A stretch of DNA of 64,000 bases from Amycolatopsis tucumanensis (GTDB taxonomy: Bacteria > Actinomycetota > Actinomycetes > Mycobacteriales > Pseudonocardiaceae), in contig NZ_JAKGSD010000032.1 in NCBI RefSeq assembly GCF_021654135.1, positions 1-64,000 of the forward strand, given 5' to 3'. Positions 8,755-16,475 of the stretch are shown one piece after another. The notes beneath the pieces were generated by a model. The model was not told where the DNA came from. It saw only the letters and a list, made by a program, of their open reading frames with translations, and made no database searches. The position numbers and the translations under genes are program-made. The first letter of the stretch is position 1. Every line of letters begins with the position of its first letter.

Positions 8755-8758
8755 CCGA

Positions 8759-10036
8759 TCACCAGTTCTCGATCGACTGGGCGAAGATCGCCTCCAGGTC
8801 CTCGCCGCGCACCGGCCGCGGCGAGGTCGCCAGCAACCGCTCCTGCTTGAGGGTGCCCTCGACCAGGTCGCCGATGTCGCTCTCGTCGTAGCCGACGCCG
8901 CCGATCCCGTTGGGCGTGCAGATGTCGCGCATCAGCGACGACAGCACGAACGGCAGCTGATCCACCGCGTCGCGCTGCTTCGGGGCGTGCGGGTCGAGGA
9001 TCCGCGCGGCCCGCAGGTGCTTGTCCGGGCTCGTCGGGAAGGTGAACCGGAACGCCGCCGGCGCGGTCAGCGACACCGACTCGCCGTGCGGGACCATCGC
9101 CTCGTCCTGCGGGTAGTTCTTCGGCCGGTACTCCTTGACGCGCCCGGCGATCGGGTACGCGCAGGCGTGCGGGATGTGCACGCCCGCGTTGCCGAACCCC
9201 ATCCCGGCGAACGTCGCCGCCAGCATCATGTCCGTCCGCGCCGCGAGGTCGCCGCCGTTCAGCACGGCCTTGCGGAACGAGCGGGCCAGCAGGGTCAGCG
9301 CCTGCTCGGTCCAGGCGTCCGAGATCGGGTTCGACCCGCAGTAGGCGACCCGGGTTTCCGCGCGGTGCCGCGGGAAGGAGTCGAACGGCTTGGCCGTGTA
9401 GGACTCCAGCGCGTGGCACAGCACGTCCATCCCGCTGGCCGCGGTCACCTCGGGCGGCATGCTCAGCGTCAGCAGCGGGTCGACCACCGCCATCGACGGC
9501 CGCAGCCGCGGGTGGCTGATGCCGGACTTCACCTTGAGGTCGAGGAAGTCCATGATGCACACCGGCGTCGTCTCCGACCCGGTGCCCGCGGTGGTCGGCA
9601 CCGCGACCAGCGGCTTGAGCGGCCCGGCAGGCGCCTTGCCCTGCCCGATCGGCTTGTTGACGTAGTCGTAGAGGTCGGCCGGGTAGGTGGTCATCAGGTT
9701 GATGGCCTTGGCGGTGTCGATCGACGAGCCGCCGCCGACGGCGATGAACCCGTCCCACTCGGACTGCTTCGCGAAGTCCACCGCGGCCTGGATGCTGACG
9801 TCGGTCGGTTCGACGTGCACCTGGTCGTAGACCTCGACGGTCAGCCCGCCCGCCTTGGCGGCGTCGGCGACGCGCTGCGGCACGCCGGTGGCGGCGACCC
9901 CCGGGTCGGTGACGATGAGGACCCGTTCCGCGCCCATCTGCGCGAGGTCCCAGCCGATCTCGTCGACGGCGCCGGCGCCGAACTTCAGCGGCGTCGCGCC
10001 CCAGGTGAAGACGGTCTCGTTGAGGTATTCGGTCAT
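8759..10036 (-). CDS. Hydroxyacid-oxoacid transhydrogenase (ADHFE1-like iron-containing alcohol dehydrogenase)
   Basis: The 425-residue protein is a group III iron alcohol dehydrogenase that follows human ADHFE1 along its whole length. Shared segments include FGAGAVDEIGWDL, VHVEPTD, AVGGGSSIDTAKA, PLKPLVAVPTTAGTGSETT, CGSNPISD and FAGMGFGNAGVH. Metal-ligand positions are present: Asp and His in GMDVLCHALESY, His in VHIPHACAYP, and His in MVPHGESV. ADHFE1 family members oxidise 4-hydroxybutyrate to succinate semialdehyde while reducing 2-oxoglutarate to D-2-hydroxyglutarate, with the cofactor retained. The preceding gene is a lactonase-type hydrolase and the last gene resembles a D-2-hydroxyglutarate dehydrogenase, which supports that reaction here. 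The alternative is an NDMA-dependent methanol-dehydrogenase-like enzyme. Confidence 0.88.
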   Translation of the reverse strand: MTEYLNETVFTWGATPLKFGAGAVDEIGWDLAQMGAERVLIVTDPGVAATGVPQRVADAAKAGGLTVEVYDQVHVEPTDVSIQAAVDFAKQSEWDGFIAVGGGSSIDTAKAINLMTTYPADLYDYVNKPIGQGKAPAGPLKPLVAVPTTAGTGSETTPVCIMDFLDLKVKSGISHPRLRPSMAVVDPLLTLSMPPEVTAASGMDVLCHALESYTAKPFDSFPRHRAETRVAYCGSNPISDAWTEQALTLLARSFRKAVLNGGDLAARTDMMLAATFAGMGFGNAGVHIPHACAYPIAGRVKEYRPKNYPQDEAMVPHGESVSLTAPAAFRFTFPTSPDKHLRAARILDPHAPKQRDAVDQLPFVLSSLMRDICTPNGIGGVGYDESDIGDLVEGTLKQERLLATSPRPVRGEDLEAIFAQSIENW

Positions 10037-10047
10037 GCCCGTGCCTT

Positions 10048-10854
10048 TCAGCCGAAGTACCCGTCGGGGGCGAACGGGAGTTTGGCGGCCTGCTCCGGGT
10101 CGTGCCCGAAGATCACCTCGGCGTTGGTCTCCTCGGCGATGCGGCGCAGCTTCTCCACCGATTCCAGCCAGCGCACGCTGTCCCAGACGATCGCGGCGCC
10201 GATGGCCGGCGGGCCCCAGCTCTCGCCGAGGTAGACCGCGTCGGAGGTGAAGATCTTGGTGCCCGCCTCCGGCAGGTCCACCCGCAGTGACATCGTCCCC
10301 CAGGTGTGGCCCGGTGTCTCGATGACGCTGACGCCCGGCGCGATTTCGGCGTCACCGGAGACGAGTTCGTAGTCGATGCCCTCGTAGTCGGCCTTGAGGT
10401 GCGCGCCCTTGAACGGCCCGTCGATGCCGAGCGCGCCCTCGTGCTCGTTGGCGTTGACGATGATGCGCGTCTTGCCGCCTGCGAACAGCTTCGCGTTCGC
10501 GGCGTGGTCGAAGTGCAGGTGGGACAGCACGAGCACGTCGATGTCGTCCGGGGTCAGCTCCAGCGCGGCCAGCGAGTCCTGCAGGTAGCTGGTGCCCTCC
10601 TGGACGGGGAAGAACTCCTGCAGCCCGGTGGGCGCCCAGCGGGTCTCCCAGTCCTGTGGAACGCCCGTGTCCCACAGGATTCGCCCGTCCGGGTGCTCGA
10701 TGAGCACCGCGTGGGTCGGGCACGTCGTCCACACCGCTTCCTTGCGGGTGTTCGAGCGGTCGGTGATGGTCGCACCCGGCTTGAGCAGCAGCCAGGTCTG
10801 GTCGCATTCCATGGTTCCGGTCTTGAGCAGGTGAACCTTGCTCGGTGCCGTCAT
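10048..10854 (-). CDS. Metallo-beta-lactamase-fold lactonase (AttM/BlcC-like N-acyl homoserine lactonase family)
   Basis: A 268-residue dinuclear zinc hydrolase. The ligands are the HxHxDH motif SHLHFDHA (H112, H114, D116, H117), H183 in ETPGHTWG, D205 in FTSDAVY and H251 in FGHDPEQ. The N-terminal pattern VHLLKTGTMECDQ is characteristic of the AHL-lactonase/AttM branch. BlcC/AttM opens gamma-butyrolactone to 4-hydroxybutyrate and also cleaves acyl-homoserine lactones. The ATG at 10854 follows AAGGAGG. It is the first enzyme gene after the GntR regulator, 11 bp before the transhydrogenase start. Lactone hydrolysis feeding that enzyme is the simplest reading; destroying actinomycete butyrolactone signals is a second possibility. 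Confidence 0.85.
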   Translation of the reverse strand: MTAPSKVHLLKTGTMECDQTWLLLKPGATITDRSNTRKEAVWTTCPTHAVLIEHPDGRILWDTGVPQDWETRWAPTGLQEFFPVQEGTSYLQDSLAALELTPDDIDVLVLSHLHFDHAANAKLFAGGKTRIIVNANEHEGALGIDGPFKGAHLKADYEGIDYELVSGDAEIAPGVSVIETPGHTWGTMSLRVDLPEAGTKIFTSDAVYLGESWGPPAIGAAIVWDSVRWLESVEKLRRIAEETNAEVIFGHDPEQAAKLPFAPDGYFG

Positions 10855-10900
10855 CTGCGCCTCCTTGCGCGTCAGGACAGAGCCGAGCACAGAGTGGCAT

Positions 10901-10912
10901 GTAGCATGCTAC
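10901..10912. promoter_or_regulatory. 12-bp perfect palindrome GTAGCATGCTAC, candidate GntR operator
   Basis: The palindrome lies in the 61-bp gap between the gntR stop and the lactonase start. An extra GCATG direct repeat (GGCATGTAGCATG) overlaps it. Its place and size suit a FadR/VanR-type GntR dimer acting on an internal promoter for the lactonase operon. Binding has not been shown. Confidence 0.5.
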
Positions 10913-10915
10913 TCG

Positions 10916-11626
10916 TCAACGACGTGGGTAGCCGGTCCACTCCAACGAGACCGGCGGGACCGGGTCGCCACTGGCCGCGGCTTCCTGGCCGATCAGCAGC
11001 CGGGCGGTGTTGAGCAGGTGCGCGCGCATGGACTCGGCGGCTTCGTCGGCCTTGCCCGCTTCGATGAGCGCGAAGATCTCCTCGTGCTCGGCGAGGATGT
11101 CGGACAGGCTGCGCGAGGTGTCGACGGTCGAGGCGCCGCGCAGCAGGACCATGTCGCGCAGCGAGTCGATGTAGCGGGCGAGCCGCACGTTGCCGGACGC
11201 CTCGTTGATGATCTCGTGGAAGCGCCGGTCGGCGGCCATGAACGTGGCCTCGTCGCGTTTCTCGGCGGCGGCGCGCATCGCCTTGAGCTGGGCGCCCAGC
11301 TCCTTGACCCACGCGGCGGTCCGCTGCGTGACGGCGCGGTGGGTGGCCGGGACCTCCAGCAGCAGCCGGATCGCGAAGACCTCCTCCAGGTCGTGCAGGG
11401 ACGTCTGGAGGATCCGCACGCCGCGGTTGCGCTCGAACCGCACCATGCCGCGCTCGGCCAGCTGGATCAGCGCCTCCCGCACCGGCGTCCGGGACACGCC
11501 GAGCCGCTCCGCGAGGTCGTGCACCGAGTACAGGCTGCCCGCGACGAGCTCGCCGTTGACGATGGCGCTCTTGAGCTCGTCGAGGATCTTCCCGGCGAGG
11601 TTGGCGTCGTTCCCGATCTGCCGCAT
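10916..11626 (-). CDS. GntR-family (FadR/VanR-type) transcriptional regulator
   Basis: The 236-residue protein has an N-terminal winged HTH (about residues 10-75, with GVSRTPVREAL) and an all-helical FCD effector domain. FCD metal-site residues appear in ADRRFHEII and LAEHEEIFALI. Such regulators usually bind small carboxylates or their derivatives. It is the first gene of the minus-strand lactonase/transhydrogenase operon and is divergent from the TetR gene at 11687, sharing about 60 bp of promoter space. Start at 11626 was picked because the conserved N-terminus begins there; upstream codons overlap the neighbour's promoter. An effector such as 4-hydroxybutyrate or succinate semialdehyde is inferred from context. 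Confidence 0.88.
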   Translation of the reverse strand: MRQIGNDANLAGKILDELKSAIVNGELVAGSLYSVHDLAERLGVSRTPVREALIQLAERGMVRFERNRGVRILQTSLHDLEEVFAIRLLLEVPATHRAVTQRTAAWVKELGAQLKAMRAAAEKRDEATFMAADRRFHEIINEASGNVRLARYIDSLRDMVLLRGASTVDTSRSLSDILAEHEEIFALIEAGKADEAAESMRAHLLNTARLLIGQEAAASGDPVPPVSLEWTGYPRR

Positions 11627-11686
11627 CCGCGCATTTTCCCACGGCCGCGGGGTCCCGGCGGTGCCGCTTGGCAGGATGTCGGCGTG

Positions 11687-12295
11687 GTGAACGACGCTCG
11701 GCGGCCGGGCCGCCCCAGGACGGGGGTGCGGGAGGCAGTGCTGGCCGCGGCCGAGGAGATCCTCGCCGAAGCCGGTGTCGCCCGCCTGTCGACGAAGGAG
11801 GTCGCGCGGCGCGCCGGCGTGGCCGAGTCGAGCATCTTCTACCACTTCCGAGACCGGCTCGGGCTGCTGCGCGCCGTGGTCCACCTGCACCTCCCGCGCT
11901 ACAAGGAAGTGGCCGAGGAGCTCGGGCGGCGGGCCGGGCACGGCACCGTGCGGGACAACCTCGTCGAACTGCTCGGCAGCCTGGAGGCCTACTACACGCG
12001 CATCACGCCGGTCCTGGCCGCCGTCCAGGCCGACAGCGAACTCCGTGAGCTGTTCACCCAGCGCAGCGCGGAAGCGGACATCGGCCCGCAGCGGGGGCTC
12101 GCGCCCATCGCGGCCTACCTCGGCCGGGAACGGGACCTCGGCCGGGTGCGCGCCGGCCTCGACCTGGACGCGGCCGCCCTGGTCATCCTCGGCGTCGCCC
12201 ACCAGCGGGCCGTGCTCCGCTCGCTGGGCACTCCCGCCGTCGCGGGCGCCGCGCAGGTGGTGGACACCCTCCTGCCCGGCCTGCTCCCGGACTGA
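11687..12295 (+). CDS. TetR-family transcriptional regulator
   Basis: A 202-residue regulator starting at a GTG (11687; another GTG is directly before it). The HTH occupies about residues 10-55, with STKEVARRAGVAESSIFYHF, and the C-terminal ligand domain is predicted helical. It is followed after 76 bp by a DUF1772 membrane protein on the same strand, and an excellent 22-bp palindrome (12339-12360) lies in that gap. The most likely role is repression of the DUF1772 gene and perhaps the molybdenum hydroxylase genes beyond. It is divergent from gntR. The ligand is unknown. Confidence 0.85.
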   Translation: MNDARRPGRPRTGVREAVLAAAEEILAEAGVARLSTKEVARRAGVAESSIFYHFRDRLGLLRAVVHLHLPRYKEVAEELGRRAGHGTVRDNLVELLGSLEAYYTRITPVLAAVQADSELRELFTQRSAEADIGPQRGLAPIAAYLGRERDLGRVRAGLDLDAAALVILGVAHQRAVLRSLGTPAVAGAAQVVDTLLPGLLPD

Positions 12296-12338
12296 ACCCG
12301 CGCATCCGCTGGACCACCCGCGGCCGAGCACGCTACAT

Positions 12339-12360
12339 TTACTGAGTCACGACTCAGTAA
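12339..12360. promoter_or_regulatory. TetR operator: TTACTGAGTC-ac-GACTCAGTAA
   Basis: Perfect 10-bp arms with a two-base spacer end two bases before a TAGGAGG ribosome site and 11 bp before the GTG of the DUF1772 gene. An operator so close to the start would block initiation or elongation. The adjacent TetR gene is the natural candidate for the binding protein. Confidence 0.75.
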
Positions 12361-12371
12361 TAGGAGGCCTC

Positions 12372-12863
12372 GTGGTCCGGTACGTCACCGCCTTCGCGTT
12401 GCTGGCCACCGGCCTGCTGGCCGGGGCCTTCGGCTACGGCGCCGTCAACCTGGTGTCCGCGTTCGGCGCGGTGCCGCTCGACGTGCGCCTGACCTTCCAC
12501 ACCGCGCTGATGCACATGAACGGCGTGGTCATGCAGACGACGATGGCCTTGGCGGTCCTGAGCTCGCTCGCGCTGGCCGTGTTGAGCCGCGGCACGGCGC
12601 GGTACCTGGCGGGCACGGCCGGTGCGCTGGCGCTGGCGTCGTTCCTGATCACGCGGTTCGGCAACGTGCCGATCAACGGGCGGATCAAGGTGTGGGCGGT
12701 GTCCGGAGCGCCGGCCGACCACGCGGCGGTCCTGCAGCGGTGGGAGGCGTTCAACGTCGCGCGCACGCTGACCGCGCTCGTCGCGTTCGCCCTGATCATC
12801 GCGGTCGGAGTGCTGGTGGCCCGGACCCGGCAGGCAGAGCGCGTGGTTGCCGTTCCGGCCTGA
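12372..12863 (+). CDS. DUF1772 (anthrone oxygenase-like) membrane protein
   Basis: This 163-residue protein has four predicted membrane helices and the DUF1772 pattern: a conserved RFGNVPINGRIKVW-like segment after helix three, then ...RWEAFNVARTLTALVAF. Some relatives act as anthrone oxygenases in polyketide tailoring, but most are uncharacterised. Translation starts at GTG 12372 behind TAGGAGG. The strong palindrome directly upstream indicates tight control by the preceding TetR. It ends 41 bp before the molybdenum hydroxylase iron-sulfur subunit, so read-through is possible. A second, unrelated DUF1772/TetR pair occurs at 27.0-28.2 kb. Confidence 0.8.
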   Translation: MVRYVTAFALLATGLLAGAFGYGAVNLVSAFGAVPLDVRLTFHTALMHMNGVVMQTTMALAVLSSLALAVLSRGTARYLAGTAGALALASFLITRFGNVPINGRIKVWAVSGAPADHAAVLQRWEAFNVARTLTALVAFALIIAVGVLVARTRQAERVVAVPA

Positions 12864-12904
12864 TCGCCGGTTTCGCGGCTGTCCCGCCGGGTACGCCCCA
12901 CGTC

Positions 12905-13408
12905 ATGGACGCGGAGATCACCTTGCGTGTCGACGGCGCCACCCACCGGCTGACGCTCGACAGCCGCACCACCCTCCTGGACGCCCTGCGCGAACGCCTC
13001 GGCGTCACCAGCCCGAAGAAGGGCTGCGACCACGGCCAGTGCGGGGCCTGCACGGTCCTGGTCGGCGGCCGCCGGATCCTGTCCTGCCTGTCGCTGGCCG
13101 TCGCGCAGAACGGGGCCGAGGTCACCACCGCCGCGGGGCTCGCGCCGGACGGTGAGCTGCACCCGGTGCAGCGCGCGTTCCTGGAGCACGACGGGTTCCA
13201 GTGCGGCTACTGCACGCCGGGCCAGATCTGCTCCGCGGTCGGCGCGCTGGACGAGGTCAAGCAGGGCTGGCCGAGCCACGCGACCCCGGCGGTGAGCGAC
13301 CGCCCCGCGCTGACCCGCGCCGAGATCGCTGAGCGGATGAGCGGCAACCTGTGCCGGTGCGCCGCCTACGACGGCATCGTCAGCGCGATCGAGGAGGCCG
13401 CCGGATGA
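12905..13408 (+). CDS. Molybdenum aldehyde oxidoreductase, 2Fe-2S subunit (PaoA-like)
   Basis: A 167-residue electron-transfer subunit with two [2Fe-2S] clusters. The plant-ferredoxin-type ligands are in CDHGQCGACTV plus a later Cys (SCLS), and the helical-domain ligands are in CGYCTPGQ and NLCRCAAY. It passes electrons from the molybdenum centre to the FAD subunit. It has no twin-arginine signal, unlike E. coli PaoA, so the complex is probably cytoplasmic. The next gene overlaps its stop by four bases, and the third overlaps the second likewise, giving the small-medium-large order of PaoABC/YagTSR complexes. Confidence 0.93.
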   Translation: MDAEITLRVDGATHRLTLDSRTTLLDALRERLGVTSPKKGCDHGQCGACTVLVGGRRILSCLSLAVAQNGAEVTTAAGLAPDGELHPVQRAFLEHDGFQCGYCTPGQICSAVGALDEVKQGWPSHATPAVSDRPALTRAEIAERMSGNLCRCAAYDGIVSAIEEAAG

Positions 13409-14376
13409 AGCCGTTCACCTACGACTCCCCCGCCGACGCGGACATCGCCGTCCGCACCGTCGCCGCCGACCCGTCGGCGGTGTTCCTGGCCGGCGGCACG
13501 AACCTGGTCGACCACCTCAAACTCGGGGTCGCCCGCCCCGGCCGTCTCGTCGACGTCACGAACCTGACCTCCGCCGAGATCACCGAGCGCGACGGCCTCC
13601 TGTCGATCGGCGCCGGGGTGCGCAACAGCGACCTGGCCGCCGATCCGCGGATCCGGTCGCGCTACCCGGTGCTCGCCGAATCGCTGCTCGCCGGCGCGTC
13701 CGGGCAGCTGCGCAACATGGCCACCACCGGCGGGAACCCGTTGCAGCGCACGCGGTGCGTGTACTTCCAGGACGTCACGACCCCGTGCAACAAGCGCGAG
13801 CCCGGCTCCGGCTGCTCCGCGATCGGCGGCTACACCCGCTACCACGCGATCCTCGGCGCGTCCGAGCACTGCGTGGCGACGCACCCGTCCGACCTGGCGG
13901 TCGCGCTGGCCGCGCTGGACGCCGAGGTGTGCGTGCTCGGACCGGACGGCGAGCGCACGATCCCGTTCACCGAACTGCACCGCCTGCCCGGCGACACCCC
14001 GGAGCGGGACACCGTGCTGGCGCACGGCGACCTGATCACCTCGATCGACCTGCCGGCGCCGCCCGCCGGGAAGCAGCGCTACCGGAAGGTCCGCGACCGG
14101 GCCTCCTACGCGTTCGCGCTGGTGTCGGTGGCGGCGGTGCTGGCCGTCGAGGACGGCACGGTCGTCGACGCGCGCATCGCGTTCGGCGGGGTCGCGCACA
14201 AACCGTGGCGCGCCTGGCAGGCCGAGGACGTGCTGCGCGGCGCGCCGGCCACCGACGCGACGTTCCGCGCCGCGGCCGAGGAGGAGCTGGCGCAGGCGCA
14301 GCCGTTGCCCGGCAACGAGTTCAAGGTCCCGCTGCTGACCCGGACCCTGGTCTCCGTGCTCCGGGAGCTGTCATGA
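13405..14376 (+). CDS. Molybdenum aldehyde oxidoreductase, FAD subunit with extra 4Fe-4S cysteines (PaoB-like)
   Basis: The 323-residue subunit has the CO-dehydrogenase-flavoprotein FAD fold: FLAGGTNLVDHLKLGV near residue 35 and MATTGGNPLQ near 110 bind the flavin. After this lies a cysteine-rich insertion, TRCVYFQDVTTPCNKREPG followed by SGC, which matches the [4Fe-4S] loop of E. coli PaoB and is missing from ordinary xanthine dehydrogenases. This supports an aldehyde oxidoreductase over xanthine dehydrogenase. It overlaps both neighbours by ATGA. Electron acceptor is unknown. Confidence 0.92.
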   Translation: MKPFTYDSPADADIAVRTVAADPSAVFLAGGTNLVDHLKLGVARPGRLVDVTNLTSAEITERDGLLSIGAGVRNSDLAADPRIRSRYPVLAESLLAGASGQLRNMATTGGNPLQRTRCVYFQDVTTPCNKREPGSGCSAIGGYTRYHAILGASEHCVATHPSDLAVALAALDAEVCVLGPDGERTIPFTELHRLPGDTPERDTVLAHGDLITSIDLPAPPAGKQRYRKVRDRASYAFALVSVAAVLAVEDGTVVDARIAFGGVAHKPWRAWQAEDVLRGAPATDATFRAAAEEELAQAQPLPGNEFKVPLLTRTLVSVLRELS

Positions 14377-16445
14377 CCGCGATCGGCGAACCGCTGGTGC
14401 GGCGGGACGGCGCACGCAAGGTCACCGGCACCGCCACCTACGCCTACGAGACGCAGGCCGGCACGCCGGTGTTCTGCCACCCCGTGCAGGCCACCGTGGC
14501 GCGGGGCCGGATCGCCGCGATCCACACCGCCGAGGCCGAGGTGCTCGACGGCGTGCTGGACGTGATCACCTACCGCAGCGCCGAGCGGCTGGCGTCCACA
14601 GAGGACGCCGAACTGGCCGTGCTGCAGGACCGCGAGGTCGCCTTCCGCGGACAGGTGATCGGGCTGGTGATCGCGGAGACTTCCGAGGCCGCGCGGCACG
14701 GCGCGGAGCTGGTGTTCGCGACCTACGACGAGCGCGAGCACGACACCGAGCTTGCCGCGGACCGCGACGACCTGTACAAACCGGAGAAGGTCAACCCGGC
14801 GTTCCCCACGGACACCGCGACCGGCGACGTCGACGCGGCGATGGCGTCCGCCGACGTGACGGTCGAGCGGACCTATCGCACCGCGATGTACCACAACAAC
14901 CCGCTGGAGCCGCACGCGACGACGGCGTTGTGGGACAACGACTTGCTGACGCTGTGGGACTCGACGCAGGGCGTGCACCCGTCGCGCAAGGCCATCGCGA
15001 AGGTGTTCGGCCTGCCCGAGGAACGGGTGCGGGTGGTGTGCCCGTACGTCGGCGGCGGGTTCGGGTCGAAGGGCCTGCCGCACGCGAACGTGGTGCTGGC
15101 CGCGATGGCTGCGCGCGCCCACCCGGGACGGCCGGTGAAGCTCGCGCTGACGCGGCAGCAGATGTTCTCGCTCGCCGGGTACCGGACGCCGACGATCCAG
15201 CGGATGCGGCTCGGCGCGACCCGCGACGGCAGGCTGACCGCGATCGGGCTCGACGTGGTCGAGCAGACCTCGCGCATCAAGGAGTTCGCGGAGCAGACGG
15301 CGTTGCCGTCCCGCATGATGTACGCCGCGCCGAACCGGCGCACCACGCACCGGCTGGCCGCGCTGGACGTGCCGGTGCCGTCGTGGATGCGCGCGCCCGG
15401 CGAGTGCCCCGGCATGTTCGGGCCCGAGGTGGCGATGGACGAGCTGGCGCACGAGCTGGGCATCGACCCGGTCGAGCTGCGGATCCGCAACGAGCCGGAG
15501 GTGGATCCGGAGTCGGGCAACCCGTTCTCCAGCAGGCACCTGGTGGAGTGCCTGCGCGAGGGCGCCCGGCGGTTCGGCTGGGACTCGCGCGACCCGCGGC
15601 CCGGCGTGCGGCTGGAGGACGGCTGGCTGGTCGGCACCGGAGTGGCGTCCTCGGTGTACCCGTCGTCGACGCGGCCGGGGTCGACCGCGGTGGTGCGGTT
15701 CGAGGGCGGCCGGTACGTCGTGGAGATCGGCGCGGCGGACTTGGGGACCGGAGCGTGGACGGTGCTGCCGCAGATCGCCGCGGAGGCGCTGGAGGTGCCG
15801 GCCGAGGAGATCGACATGCGGCTCGGCGACACCGCGTACCCGAAGGCGGCGGTGGCCGGCGGTTCGGCGGGCACGGGGACCTGGGGTTCGGCGGTGTTCG
15901 AGGCCGCGCGCACGTTCCGCGACAAGTACGGCCGCGACCCGGCCGACGGCGCCGAGGCCGACGCGACGACCGGGGACAACCCGGCGCGCAAGGAGTACGC
16001 GATGTACGCGTTCGGCGCGCAGTTCGCCGAGGCGCGGGTGCACGCGGACACCGGGGAGATCCGGGTGCCGCGGCTGCTCGGGGTGTTCGCCGCCGGGCGG
16101 ATCGTCAACCCGCGGACCGCGCGGTCGCAGTTCCTCGGCGGCATGACGATGGGGCTGTCGATGGCGCTGCACGAGGAGAGCGTGTGGGACCCGCGGTTCG
16201 GGCAGGTGGTCAACCACGACCTGGCCGAGTACCACATCACGGTGAACGCCGACGTCGACGACATCCAGGCGCACTGGCTCGACGAGCACGACCCGCACGT
16301 GAACCCGCTCGGGGTCAAGGGGATCGGTGAGATCGGGATCGTGGGCACGGCCGCGGCGGTGGCGAACGCGGTGTTCCACGCGACCGGGGCGCGGATCCGG
16401 GACCTGCCGATCACGCTCGACAAGGTGCTGCCCGCGTTGCCGTGA
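14373..16445 (+). CDS. Molybdenum aldehyde oxidoreductase, molybdopterin-binding subunit (PaoC-like)
   Basis: The 690-residue catalytic subunit of the xanthine oxidase family oxidises aldehydes (possibly aromatic) to carboxylates with water as oxygen source. Both Ald_Xan_dh_C domains are present. Cofactor-contact motifs include VCPYVGGGFGSKG and MRAPGECPGMFG, and the catalytic Glu lies in GVKGIGEIGIVG close to the end. The length agrees with PaoC-type large subunits (about 730) and is far shorter than eukaryotic fused enzymes. No XdhC/PaoD maturation factor lies in the window, so it must be supplied elsewhere. It ends 30 bp before the epoxide hydrolase, which may be co-transcribed. Confidence 0.92.
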   Translation: MTAIGEPLVRRDGARKVTGTATYAYETQAGTPVFCHPVQATVARGRIAAIHTAEAEVLDGVLDVITYRSAERLASTEDAELAVLQDREVAFRGQVIGLVIAETSEAARHGAELVFATYDEREHDTELAADRDDLYKPEKVNPAFPTDTATGDVDAAMASADVTVERTYRTAMYHNNPLEPHATTALWDNDLLTLWDSTQGVHPSRKAIAKVFGLPEERVRVVCPYVGGGFGSKGLPHANVVLAAMAARAHPGRPVKLALTRQQMFSLAGYRTPTIQRMRLGATRDGRLTAIGLDVVEQTSRIKEFAEQTALPSRMMYAAPNRRTTHRLAALDVPVPSWMRAPGECPGMFGPEVAMDELAHELGIDPVELRIRNEPEVDPESGNPFSSRHLVECLREGARRFGWDSRDPRPGVRLEDGWLVGTGVASSVYPSSTRPGSTAVVRFEGGRYVVEIGAADLGTGAWTVLPQIAAEALEVPAEEIDMRLGDTAYPKAAVAGGSAGTGTWGSAVFEAARTFRDKYGRDPADGAEADATTGDNPARKEYAMYAFGAQFAEARVHADTGEIRVPRLLGVFAAGRIVNPRTARSQFLGGMTMGLSMALHEESVWDPRFGQVVNHDLAEYHITVNADVDDIQAHWLDEHDPHVNPLGVKGIGEIGIVGTAAAVANAVFHATGARIRDLPITLDKVLPALP

Positions 16446-16475
16446 ATTGTCGGTGGGTCTCGTTATGGTCGGCGC

